From positions 1 through 18,159 of the forward strand of contig JACQGT010000489.1 of the NCBI GenBank assembly GCA_016199425.1: 18,159 nt of DNA. Reading direction: 5' to 3'. Below the pieces are notes generated by a model that searched no databases, had not been told where the DNA came from, and saw only the letters and a program-made list of their open reading frames with translations. Shown piece after piece: positions 1 through 9,400 of this stretch. The position numbers and the translations under genes are program-made. The stretch's first letter is position 1. Every line of letters starts with the position of its first letter. Origin of the DNA: Chloroflexota bacterium. Lineage in GTDB: Bacteria > Chloroflexota > Anaerolineae > Caldilineales > Caldilineaceae.

Positions 1-350
1 ACTCCATCCACGACCAGGCCCGACCGGAGCAGGCGTTGCAGGCCGTTGCTCGTTCACTGAAGCCCGGCGGCGCGCTGATGATGCAGGAGTTCGCCGCCTC
101 CAGCCGCCTGGAGGAGAATCTGGACCATCCGTTTGCTCCCTGGCTCTACGCCCAGTCGGTGATGTACTGCATGACCGTTTCGCTCTCCCAGGGAGGCGCG
201 GGGCTGGGCTGTATGTGGGGCAAAGAGCGGGCGTTGGCACTGCTGGCCGCGGCGGGCTTTGTGGATGTGCAGGTGAAACGCACGGAGGCGGACCTTTACA
301 ACGACTATTTTCTGGCGCGGGTTTCCACTGTAAAAAGCGCTCGTGAATGA
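1..350 (+). CDS. SAM-dependent methyltransferase, C-terminal part (5' end outside window)
   Basis: The reading frame is open from the left edge (first full codon at 3) and ends at TGA 348-350, giving about 115 residues. It begins SIHDQARPEQ, followed by SLKPGG, the usual strand-5 turn of class I Rossmann-fold methyltransferases. Then come MMQEFAASSRLEEN, the segment MYCMTVSLSQGGAGLG with CMWG, and a closing LLAAAGFVDVQVKR that matches the last beta hairpin of such enzymes. From memory, this set of motifs is typical of the Rv2258c-like group, which carries an N-terminal winged helix and a C-terminal methyltransferase domain. The SAM-binding loop and any winged helix would lie outside the window. 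The substrate cannot be inferred. It is separated from the next gene by 130 bases that carry direct repeats, so it is probably not in that operon. Confidence 0.78.
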   Translation, partial: SIHDQARPEQALQAVARSLKPGGALMMQEFAASSRLEENLDHPFAPWLYAQSVMYCMTVSLSQGGAGLGCMWGKERALALLAAAGFVDVQVKRTEADLYNDYFLARVSTVKSARE

Positions 351-354
351 TTTG

Positions 355-372
355 GGATCGATTTGGGATCGG
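355..372 (+). promoter_or_regulatory. Two GGATCG heptamer direct repeats with 11-bp period upstream of the 481-2639 operon
   Basis: GGATCGA (355-361) and GGATCGG (366-372) are separated by the 4-base spacer TTTG, an exact 11-base pitch embedded in a repeated TTTGGGATCG. A -10-like GATACT (380-385) follows 7 bases later and matches TATAAT at four of six positions. SARP/BTAD-family activators are known to bind heptameric direct repeats with 4-base spacers, with the last repeat about 8 bases before the -10. The same heptamer recurs at 3164-3192. Regulator identity is inference. Confidence 0.45.
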
Positions 373-480
373 TCCAACTGATACTGTAGACCCATCCCAG
401 TGTCCAAATGTGAGTCTCTGCTATTTTTGCCAGGTTTTTCTGGTTCTGTCCATCTATTTTGTAGGCAAAGGAGAAATCGC

Positions 481-1035
481 ATGGAAAGACAAAGAGTTGT
501 CGTGTGTGCGCTGATCCTGGCGTTGTTTGTGAGTCTAGCGCCTGGGTCTATTCAACGCATCGCTCTGGCCGGCCAGCCGTCGCTGGGTGCAGGGGTCGAG
601 CCAAATGCGATGGCGGAAAGTGGTGGAACCGTCGGAGGGACCGTCATCCACGTGCTGGAAACACCGGCGGAGGTGGCTGGTAAGCTCTCTCTGACCAGCA
701 TATCCAACGCTGGGATGTCCTGTTCGGTCTCCTTTGGCAACGATATGGGTGGGGCCGACAACTTCGGGATGGTTGTCTATTCCGAAGGTCGTGTGGAGAC
801 AGTCATCGTAGGCCGCATGGCTGTACAGTGGGGCAAAGCTCGTTCTGTTACAGTGGAAAACGGCGAAGTTAAGGAATCTGCCGTGTACAGCTATGTTGTG
901 CTCGTTCACGATCTGAACGAGGCGGGCGGCGATGACCGCTGGTCGATGACGCTGTGGGGCGAAGGATTGATGTTCGATGGCGTCACTTTCTCCGGTCCCG
1001 TGGGGGTCGGCGATCTGGTGGTGCAGTCAGAGTAG
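481..1035 (+). CDS. Secreted protein of unknown function, 184 aa
   Basis: I chose the ATG at 481 because AAAGGAGAAA sits about 8 bases upstream, identical to the site in front of the next gene. A GTG at 400 would add 27 residues without such a site. The product starts MERQRVVVCALILALFVSLA, a typical signal peptide with a basic n-region and hydrophobic core, probably cleaved near the A-L-A-G residues around position 30. The mature part is rich in Gly, Val and Ser, alternates hydrophobic and polar residues (for example SCSVSFGNDMGG and YSYVVLVHDLNEAGGDD), and looks all-beta. It holds one Cys and no evident transmembrane helix, catalytic motif or IYLP-type tail. I do not recognise the family. 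The next gene begins 35 bases downstream and shares the ribosome-site sequence, so the two are probably cotranscribed. Confidence 0.7.
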   Translation: MERQRVVVCALILALFVSLAPGSIQRIALAGQPSLGAGVEPNAMAESGGTVGGTVIHVLETPAEVAGKLSLTSISNAGMSCSVSFGNDMGGADNFGMVVYSEGRVETVIVGRMAVQWGKARSVTVENGEVKESAVYSYVVLVHDLNEAGGDDRWSMTLWGEGLMFDGVTFSGPVGVGDLVVQSE

Positions 1036-1043
1036 TCTGACTG
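1024..1043 (+). other. Small hairpin overlapping the stop codon of the first operon gene
   Basis: CAGTCAGA (1024-1031) and TCTGACTG (1036-1043) form a perfect 8-bp stem with loop GTAG; the TAG stop codon (1033-1035) lies in the loop. There is no T-run, so it looks like a translational or mRNA-processing element between two cotranscribed genes rather than a full terminator. Its function is inferred. Confidence 0.35.
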
Positions 1044-1070
1044 CCAATATATGAACAAAGGAGAAAGCTG

Positions 1071-2639
1071 ATGAAAGGGTTACGAATTTTTGGTTTGCTG
1101 ATTCTGCTGGCCGCTGTATTTGCTACGGCGACGTATGGCGCATCCGGTCCTACCAATTTGGCTGTGGAGAGTGCGCTTGCGCCCGCCTTGCAGACGCAAG
1201 AAGAAGCAGAACGTCTCGAGTTCACCTTTGTAGTCGTCAACAAATCGGAGACGTATGCTGGACACCAGCTAGTGATGAGCGGCAAAGGCACCTTCGATCC
1301 CAACAACATTGAAGACGCCGATGGCAGCGGAGTATACGTCGTAAGTGACGCCAGCTCACCTCAAAGTCCCAAGCCAATCGTAAATATTGGCGCTGGTACA
1401 TGGCGGGTGAAGAAAGGGGTGGAATTTACTGCAGGTCCCACCTATGGCGCTGCTACGGGCGGGATCGCGGATCTGTTGATCGAACTGCTGCCCGTGGGCG
1501 GCGACCCCATCGAGGCTATCCTGCGCGTGGTCTGCAATTTGCCTGCCGTACCCTATGCGACGGGATCTCCGGAAGGGATTGTCTTGACTGTTCCCGATGT
1601 AGACACGTTCACCCCCATTACTTCAGAAACGCCCGGTGTGCCGCCCTTTGGCATTACGATCATCAGTATGCTCAGCGTCGGGGAAGATGACGGGGAGATG
1701 GAAGAGGCTGCGCCGGCTATGCAGATGTACGACGGGGCTGACCGGCTGGAATTCACATTCATGGTCGGCAACAAGTCGGAGAATGTGGCTGGGGATCAAT
1801 TGGTGATGAGCGGTCGCGGTTCCTTTGATCCGTACAACCTCGCGGATGCGGAAGGCGAGGGTGTCTTCTATCAGCTCGACAACGACTCGGAAGACCGGCC
1901 CAAGCCGCTCTCTGGGATTGGAATGGGAACGTGGCATGTCAAAGAAGGGATTGGTTTCTCCTCGATTGGAGCCTATGGCGTTGCAACAGCCGGGGTGGTC
2001 GATCTGCTGATCGAACTGCACCCGGTGGATGGGGACCCCATCGAGGCGACCCTGCGCGTGGTCTGCAACGTGCCGCCTGCTGCTCTATTCACGGGCCTGC
2101 CCGAAGGGATCGTCCTCACAATCCCGGATGTGGACACCTTTACCCCCAAGGTTTCTGATACGCCGGGTGTGCCGCCTCTGGGCATCACGCTTATCAGTTG
2201 GGTGAGCGAGCTGGAGCCGGCCCCCACACCTGCCTGGGGCATCATGCGCTACGACGTGGCCGCGGACCTGGACACCTTCGACGCCATGCGCGAGGTGGCG
2301 GATGGGGATGTCTTCCCGACTGGGCCTTTCTATCTGGAGGGCAATATCTATCCCAACGGCACGCTGGATGCAGACGGTGTGGCTCCAGATGACGCTGAAC
2401 CCATCGGCATCTTCCGCTGTTGGGGCTGGCAGTACGACGGCAGCGCCGAGGGTGACGCGGTTGTCCAGCAGATCTACGAACTGGACGGTCTGGGCGAGAT
2501 TCACCTGCAAGGCCGGGATTCACAACCCAAGGCGGTCATAGGTGGCACAGGCATCTTCCGGGATGTGAGCGGCGTGGCGTTGCGCCGGGATATTAACCCG
2601 GACAATGTGACTTTCCACGCGGTCTTTGATTTCCGGTAG
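1071..2639 (+). CDS. Secreted tandem-repeat protein with C-terminal AOC/dirigent-like barrel, 522 aa
   Basis: The ATG at 1071 follows AAAGGAGAAA by 6 bases. Residues 1-24 (MKGLRIFGLLILLAAVFATA...) form a signal peptide. Two homologous blocks follow. Block one is residues 46-202, from AERLEFTFVV to TIISMLS. Block two is residues 223-379, from ADRLEFTFMV to TLISWVS. Shared landmarks are NKSE, QLVMSG, FDP, GTW, DLLIEL, LRVVCN (the only Cys of each block, C155 and C332), PEGIVLT and TPGVPP. Residues about 385-522 form a third domain with PFYLEGNIYPNGTLD, IGIFRCWGW and a closing GGTGIFRDVSGV ... FHAVFDF. That closing pattern resembles allene-oxide-cyclase/dirigent-type beta barrels; the match is by pattern only. 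There is no IYLP tail, so the protein is probably released. It is likely the second gene of an operon with the 184-aa secreted protein, and a strong hairpin follows 14 bases after the stop. The substrate or partner is unknown. Confidence 0.72.
   Translation: MKGLRIFGLLILLAAVFATATYGASGPTNLAVESALAPALQTQEEAERLEFTFVVVNKSETYAGHQLVMSGKGTFDPNNIEDADGSGVYVVSDASSPQSPKPIVNIGAGTWRVKKGVEFTAGPTYGAATGGIADLLIELLPVGGDPIEAILRVVCNLPAVPYATGSPEGIVLTVPDVDTFTPITSETPGVPPFGITIISMLSVGEDDGEMEEAAPAMQMYDGADRLEFTFMVGNKSENVAGDQLVMSGRGSFDPYNLADAEGEGVFYQLDNDSEDRPKPLSGIGMGTWHVKEGIGFSSIGAYGVATAGVVDLLIELHPVDGDPIEATLRVVCNVPPAALFTGLPEGIVLTIPDVDTFTPKVSDTPGVPPLGITLISWVSELEPAPTPAWGIMRYDVAADLDTFDAMREVADGDVFPTGPFYLEGNIYPNGTLDADGVAPDDAEPIGIFRCWGWQYDGSAEGDAVVQQIYELDGLGEIHLQGRDSQPKAVIGGTGIFRDVSGVALRRDINPDNVTFHAVFDFR
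1206..2207 (+). repeat. In-gene tandem duplication, period 531 nt
   Basis: The two blocks of the 522-aa protein lie at 1206-1676 and 1737-2207, with corresponding codons offset by exactly 531 bases (177 codons, including the acidic GEDDGEMEE linker). The proteins match at well over half of positions by eye, but the DNA has diverged at many third positions, so this duplication is older than the one at 4276-5676. Confidence 0.8.
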
Positions 2640-2652
2640 GATCAAGCTCGAA

Positions 2653-2686
2653 CCGCTGCACCCGGCACCCGCGCCGGGTGCAGCGG
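2653..2686 (+). terminator. GC-rich perfect hairpin after the secreted-protein operon
   Basis: CCGCTGCACCCGGC (2653-2666) pairs perfectly with GCCGGGTGCAGCGG (2673-2686) around a 6-base loop, 14 bases after the stop at 2639. No U-tract follows (TATCAATG). It is a plausible factor-assisted terminator or 3'-end stabiliser; the stem is certain, the function inferred. Confidence 0.6.
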
Positions 2687-2758
2687 TATCAATGTCATGC
2701 CCCACCCGAAGTTGTTGGAAAAGCACGGCCAGCAAGCAATTGACGATTCCGATAGCTA

Positions 2759-3022
2759 ATGGAAGGCCGCGACCCGGTCTACGCGGGCGTGGGGGTGGGG
2801 TATATGCTGCGCGGCGGCAGCGCAGCCAGCGCCACAGATTACACGCTGACGGAGCCGCCCGCGGGCGAAGAGTGGCTGATCGACCCGCCCCACGTGATGT
2901 TCGTCGTGCCCTGGGACCTGGACCCGGCGCTTTACTCCACGGATCCGATGTCCGGCGGGCCGTACATTATGTGGGAAGGCTCGCCTTACGAGCATCTGAT
3001 GGCGCCGGTGGTGGTGAAGTAG
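2759..3022 (+). pseudogene. 5'-truncated remnant of a secreted-type protein, last 87 residues
   Basis: The frame reads MEGRDPVYAGVGVGYMLRGG, then TEPPAGEEWLIDPPHVMFVV, GGPYIMWEGSPYEHLMAPVV and K-stop. From memory, this is the C-terminal half of a widespread family of roughly 180-200-aa uncharacterised proteins, whose members continue GVGYMLQGG...TDP...GPHVM...GGPYVMWKGTPYAH..MVPV. The usual N-terminal half (W-D-G-T and W-T-C-P motifs) is absent: a TAG at 2753-2755 closes the frame two codons before the ATG, and I see no convincing ribosome site. I therefore call it a decayed fragment, although a short expressed protein cannot be excluded. Neighbouring hairpins at 2653-2686 and 3098-3131 isolate it from both sides. 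Family assignment rests on recalled motifs only. Confidence 0.5.
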
Positions 3023-3097
3023 GGGTTTGGTTGGAGACAGAACGCTTTTGAAACGCTTGTGGTGATAGAGTAGGTTTGTCCACAGGTCGAACAGGTG

Positions 3098-3131
3098 CTG
3101 GCCGCCGCTGTAAAGGATCAGCGGCGGTCAG
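3098..3131 (+). terminator. Long hairpin in the gap before the giant RHS gene
   Basis: CTGGCCGCCGCTG (3098-3110) and CAGCGGCGGTCAG (3119-3131) form a 13-bp stem with a single G-T wobble and loop TAAAGGAT. It lies 76 bases after the remnant stop at 3022 and before the repeats at 3164. There is only a weak downstream T cluster (GGTTTG). Probable terminator or insulator. Confidence 0.5.
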
Positions 3132-3163
3132 TGGCCGGTTTGTGGCGACGCAAGATTGGTTGA

Positions 3164-3192
3164 GGATCGCTCAGGGATCGCTTTGGGATCGC
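3164..3192 (+). promoter_or_regulatory. Three GGATCGC heptamers with 4-bp spacers upstream of the giant RHS gene
   Basis: GGATCGC occurs at 3164-3170, 3175-3181 and 3186-3192, spaced by TCAG and TTTG: a strict 11-base period in which all three heptamers are identical. TATCCT (3202-3207) lies 9 bases downstream and could be a weak -10. A consensus -35 TTGACA (3207-3212) also lies nearby but has no good -10 at normal spacing. This resembles SARP/BTAD activator operators and shares its heptamer core with 355-372. The remaining 3213-3440 stretch is AT-richer leader sequence in which I see no gene. Confidence 0.5.
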
Positions 3193-3453
3193 TGGGTCTG
3201 TTATCCTTGACAGAATTCGCCCGTACGATACCGATTTCTGATTCGGTCTTTGCGCCGATCTGTCTACACCTTTTCCATAAGGCAAGAAAACACGCTCCAT
3301 TAACGGTAGCGAACACGCTGAGGGACGCTGGCTTTGCTATATTTATCTATTGTTTTCATTACACCTTTGCGCATCTATCTTCCCCACATCACAGGACCAG
3401 CAAGTCAGCCATAGTACTCTCATCTATCTGTATTGGGAATCTTGGAGACAAAA

Positions 3454-6400
3454 ATGCGAGCACACATCGCCCTTGTTCATCAAACCATCAGATTATTGCT
3501 CTGTGTAAGTATACTGCTCAGCTCGCATTCGAACCATCCGCTTCCTGTCTTTTCGGCGGCGGAAGAATCTGAAGAAGCGCGCTTCCTGATGACGTCAGCA
3601 GACGCGAATACCCCCGTTGGCGATGCTTCAATCGCGCCCGGTTCCGACAATCTGCAAGACAATCTATTGCGCTTCGGACGCGCGTCAAGGCTCTATACCG
3701 TTCCACTTGAGCCTCTGCCTATCGAAAGTGCGGTACAGATCGCCCACACACCTCGACAGGCAGATGAGCCGACGCCGGTGGAGACGCCTCCCCTGCCAGA
3801 ACAGCCCCCTGTCGAGGATCAGCCAATCCTTCTCTTTCTGCCAGTCGTTAATTTTGCGAATTCCGCTGAACCAGAAACCAATTCATCCGGAGAAGAAGGA
3901 GAGGCTGCCGGGAACCCGTCCCCATTGCTCCTGCCACTGATTCAAGCGGGAAGCGCAACCCAGCAGAATGAGACTATTCCTGATGCAGAAACCGGCTCTC
4001 CCAACACGGCAACCGACGAAGACGCAACCAACGCCAACTGCACGATCAGTTGGATTGCCAATGCCAATGGTTTCTGGGATGAAGCCAGCAATTGGAGTAC
4101 CAATAGTCTGCCTGGACCCAGCGATGACGTTTGCATTGATGCTCCCACTACAATTACCGTCACCCATCGGAGCGGAACTTCGGCGATCCACAGTTTACAC
4201 ATCGGCGCATACTTAGTACATACAGGCGGTGTGCTGAGTACCACTACTGACATTCAGATCGACCGCCAAATGACGTTGGACGGTGGGGAGATCGTGAGTG
4301 GGACGGTGAACACGGCTGGTGGGGCGCGGCTGGTGGTGTCAAACAGTCCGAACAACCGACTGGTGGGGGTGACACTGAACAGTGACACAGAGCTAGGGAC
4401 CGACTATGCCAGTGTGCGGATAGCCAATGGATTGACGCTGAACGGCACGATTCGTATGAGCGGCAAGGGGAGTCGGATAGAGGTTGAAGGTACACAGACG
4501 CTCAGTGGCAGCGGCACAATTCGCTTTGAGTCAACGCCCAGCACACGCCTGCGACGGTCCATGGCGGGCTACAGCCAGGGCGTGCTGACCATCGGACCGG
4601 GAATTACCATCCGGGGTGGGGACGGTGCCATCGGTGAAAAGATATCTAATCAAAGGAAGATGAATGTGGTCAACCAGGGCACGATTATTGCCGATGTGCC
4701 AGGCAGAGCCATTTTCATTATGCCCAACAACAACAGCGACACCTTTACCAACACGGGCACGCTGCGTGTCGATAACGGCATTCTGACGATAGACAAACTC
4801 CAGGGCAATCTGGGGACAATGCAGATAGCCAACGGCGGCGAGTTGAGCGTCAAGGGCGTCTTTGTGCTGGACCAGCCGCTGACTATTCCGACTGGCTTTC
4901 GCTTGACATTGGACGGCGAGTACACAGTTGACCAGCCGCTTGCCCTGCCCAACGGCGCTACGCTCTCGCTCTTGGGCAATTGGCGCAACACGAAGTCGAT
5001 GACAGCCAACGCCGCGACAGTCAATCTGGGCGGAACATTCTCCCTGGCCGATCTGGGCGCTTTCCAGCGCACAGGGGGCACAGTCAATCTGGTGGGTGTT
5101 CTGGAGAATGAGAACACAATTCTGGCCCTGGACGCCAACACAGGAGATTGGCGTTTGAACGGAGGGGAGATCGTGAGTGGGACGGTGAGTACGGCGGATG
5201 GGGCGCGGCTGGTGGTGTCAAATAGTCCAAACAATCGACTGGTGGGGGTGACACTGAACGGTGAGATGGAACTGGTGGCTGATTACTACCCCAGTGTGCG
5301 GATTGCCAATGGATTGACGCTCAATGGCACGATTCGTATGAGCGGCAAGGGCAGTCAGCTAGAGGTTGAAGGTACACAGACGCTCAGTGGCAGCGGCACA
5401 ATTCGCTTTGAGTCAACCCCTACCACACGTCTTAGCCGTTCCATCTTAGCTTACGGTGCAGGTGTTTTGACGATTGGACCGGGAATTACCATCCGGGGTG
5501 GGGATGGTGCCATCGGTGAAAAGGTCTCTGGAAACAAGATGGATGTGGTCAACCAGGGCACAATCATCGCCGATGTGCCGGGCCAAACTCTCTACATTAT
5601 GCCCAACAACAACACCGACACTTTCACCAACACCGGTACGCTGCGCATCGACAACGGCAGTATGGAGATAGACAAACCGTTACGTGTCGACGGCGAAGCT
5701 GGTCTACTCGTCCAAGCCTCGGGGACTCTTGTGCCTAACGCGGGTATTGGTGGGAATACAGTCAAGTCCAATCGTATGATCACCGTCGGTAGCCTGCGCT
5801 TCAAACGCAATGCAGCGCGCGAGTGGCGAAATCTTGAGGCCATGGGTGCGGACAAAGGGCTTGACATTGCTGGCTTTTCCGATAATTTTGTGATTGGTTC
5901 GCTCATCCTGGAATCCGATGCACGCGTGCAGCTTGTCGATTGGGATGACAACAGCCCCGGCGCTGGTTTAGAGGCCATTTACGTCAACCTGCTCGTTGTA
6001 CCTGCCGGCAGCACGTTGGAGATGAACGGTATCAAAGTCTATGCGCGCGCAGCCCAGATCGATGGAACGATCGAAAATGGCTCTGTCGAACTGTTTACGG
6101 ACAGTGGACCGATTTCTTTTGGCATCCCGGTCGCCGGTTCCATCGCAGTGGGCGGTGAAGTGGATGAATGGACCTTCTACGGTCAGGCCGGGCGCACGAT
6201 CTCTATCCTCGCAAACCCTGGAAGCAATGGGGCCAGAACAGCCGCCGCGCCCTATCTGGATTGGATAGAAGTCTCCCTGGTGGCACCGTTTGTGGGCACT
6301 CTGGCCAGCCAGAGCAACACCCAATCGGGTGCGCCTGTCGTGCTAAGCAACATTATCCTTCCGGGCAGTGGTACCTACAGCATCCGTGTGCGCGCCCCAT

Positions 6401-9400
6401 CCGGCCATTCGGATGCAATAGGGAATTACGTATTGACCCTATCCGGCTCGCAAGCCAGCGAGGCCATTTTGCCTTTCAACCAACAGGTGTTTGGGCGTAT
6501 CATCAGCCTGTCCAGCGTGGATCGCTGGAACTTCGCAGCCGTAGCCGGTCAACAGATTCGGTTTCGCCTGATCAACCGCACCTCGTCAGGTCTGCTGTTT
6601 CGCCTCACCGCACCCGACGGAAGCAACCTTTTCGACAATCAGGCTACCGATTCGTCCCTGATCACACTTCCCCAATCCGGGAAATATGTCCTCTCCGCAT
6701 TTGGCAGTGACGGACAGACAGGGGACTATGCGATTCGCCTGGAGGAAACCACCCAAACGGTCATCACGACAAATCAGCCCTATACTGGCACTTTCGTTGG
6801 TGCCGGTCAGGCACAGACTTTCCGCCTGAACCTCGCACAGGCTACGCCGCTCTTGGTGACGTTGGACGCCGACATCGATCAAACCCGCACCGAACTCTAT
6901 CTGCGCCGCGGCGCGCCGCCCACTCGTTCTGACTACGACTATCGCCACACTACACCCCACACCACCACCCAGCAGGTTTTGTCGCCCGTGGCCGGGTCGG
7001 GTGATTGGTATATTTTGGCCTATGTTGAATCCGCACCCATAACAGACACCTACACGCTTGTCGCGCACACGGCGGAGATATTTGTTACAGAAGTGACGCC
7101 GGATCGGGCAAGTGATAGTACAAAAACAAGTCTGACTGTAAACGGCGCAGGCTTTTCTGAGATTACCGAAGTAGTGCTTGTCGGCGCTACGGGTAGTGTG
7201 ATCCCGGCTTCCAACTTCACAATTTATTCGCCGTCGCGGCTCACGGCAGATTTTCCAGAGGGGATACCGGCTGGGATTTACAGCCTAAAAGTGATAAAGA
7301 GTGGTGGCGCTTCGTCCCGCTTGCCGGTCGCTCTCACGGTCGTGGCCGGCGGCGAACCCAGATTTGAGACAAATCTTATACTCCCTCCTATCCTGGGCCG
7401 ACACGGTCTGGCTACAATCTATATCGAATATGCCAACCGGGGCAATGTGCCCATGCCAGCACCGGTTTTGGTTTTGAACGCCACGCCCGATTGTCTTTTT
7501 ACTCTAGATTCCAGCCGGGTGAGTCAGGGTCTTTGGACCGACACGCTTCCTGACGGTTTCAGCCATAGCATTCAGATTCTTGCCAGCGGCGCTACCCCCG
7601 GCGTACTCCATCCGGGAGAGTCGGCCAAAGTGCCGGTCTACTATGCTGGACAACAGCGGCCCTGGATAGGTGTATATGTCAACTTCTTACTTACGGTGAG
7701 TACTATCAATGACAACGCTCAGGCCGACTGGGAGGCTGTCAAGATCGATGCCCGCCCAGCGCGGGTTGACGCCGCCACCTGGGAACCAATCTGGGCCAAT
7801 CTGGTAGCGTCCAGCGGACCGACCTGGGGCGATCATATCGGCGTTCTCTCGGACAATGCCGCCTATCTGCACCGCCTGGATGTAGACGATGTATCGATGG
7901 ATCAACTATTCGGCTTCGAGCTGATGCAGGCCAACGGTGCGCTTCATCCCCTCAAACTTTTGGACGAAGCGTATGACGCCGCGCTTCCGGCCACGGGGCC
8001 AGCCCTCGTCTTCAGCCGTCTCTTTCCCAACTCAATCACCGGGCGCAACCAGATGGGGCCGCTAGGTCGGGGCTGGTATCAGATATGGCAGAGTTCATTG
8101 GAGACAGAGGCGGATGGCACTCTCTTCCTCCGCGGCCCCGGTGGCTCCCAACGCCGCTTCCAACTGGACGAACGCAGTTTTGGCAGCACCAAACGCTATT
8201 TCTCCCTGCCCGGCGACTACGCCAGCCTGATCAAAACACCCACCAATAGCTACGATCTGCGCGAGGCCGACGGTACGCTGCGCCACTACCGTTCTGATGG
8301 CAAGTTTGATTTCCTCGAAGATCGCAACGGCAACCGCATCACCGCCAGCTACACCGGTGACCGCTTGACCGCTCTGGCCCATTCTTCTGGCCCGTCCCTG
8401 CAGATCGCCTACAGCGGTGCTGGGCTGATCGAAAGTGTAACCGACTCCCAGGGCCGTGTGACCCGCTATACCTACGATGCAGACAAGCACCTGACCCAAG
8501 TGCAGGCCTACGACGGACGCACCACACGCTACACCTACAGCACGGGCAACGGCGCGGCCCGGGAGCACGCCCTGCTCTCCATCCAAGCGCCCAGCGGCGT
8601 CACCCGCTACTACACCTACGACGAGCGGGGACGACTGGACAGCACCTACCTGAGCGGCGATGCCCAACGGCTCACCTTTGCCTTCGATTCCGCAGGCGGG
8701 GTGGCCGTCACCGATGCCGCGGGTGCCACTGCGCGCATCTTCTATGATCAGAACGGCCTGCCTGTGCGAGTCGAGGATCCCCTGGGCCACAGCAGTCAGA
8801 TGGCCTATGACAATACATACAATCTGCTCAGTCTGACCACTGCCGGCGGGATAAACCACCTCTATACCTATGACAAAAAAGGTAATGTGCGCAGTTACAT
8901 CGATCCCCTGGGCGGCACTACCGCCTTTGCCTATTCGGATGCCTACAACGACCTGAAGGTCGTGACCGATGCGCGCAACAACGCCACCCGTTTCGGCTAT
9001 GATCACCGGGGCAATGTGAAAGCGAGCGTCTATCAGGACAATTCGGTGGAGAGCCTGACCTACGATGGGCAGGGAAATCCGCTTAGCCTGACCAACCGCC
9101 GGGGAAACACGATCAACGCCGCCTATAACGGTGTTGGACAGTTGACGAGCAAGCGCTATGCCAACGGCGATCAGGTCAGCTACACCTACGACGGACGCGG
9201 CAATCTGACCTCGACAGTAGACGCCACGGGCACGACAACCTACACCTACGACAGCGGTGACCGCTTGACCCGTGTCAGCTATCCGGGTGGACGCTTCCTG
9301 GCCTATACCTATGACGGGGCTGGACGCCGGGTAGCCATGGCCGATCAGGACGGTTTCACCGTGCGCTACGCCTACAACGGGGCGGGCCAGCTGGCAACCG

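Noticed and set aside
3207..3235. Perfect TTGACA -35 box as a sigma70 promoter for the RHS gene
   Set aside because: No acceptable -10 occurs 16-18 bases downstream; TACGAT (3224-3229) is only 11 bases away. I kept it only as a remark under the repeat operator.
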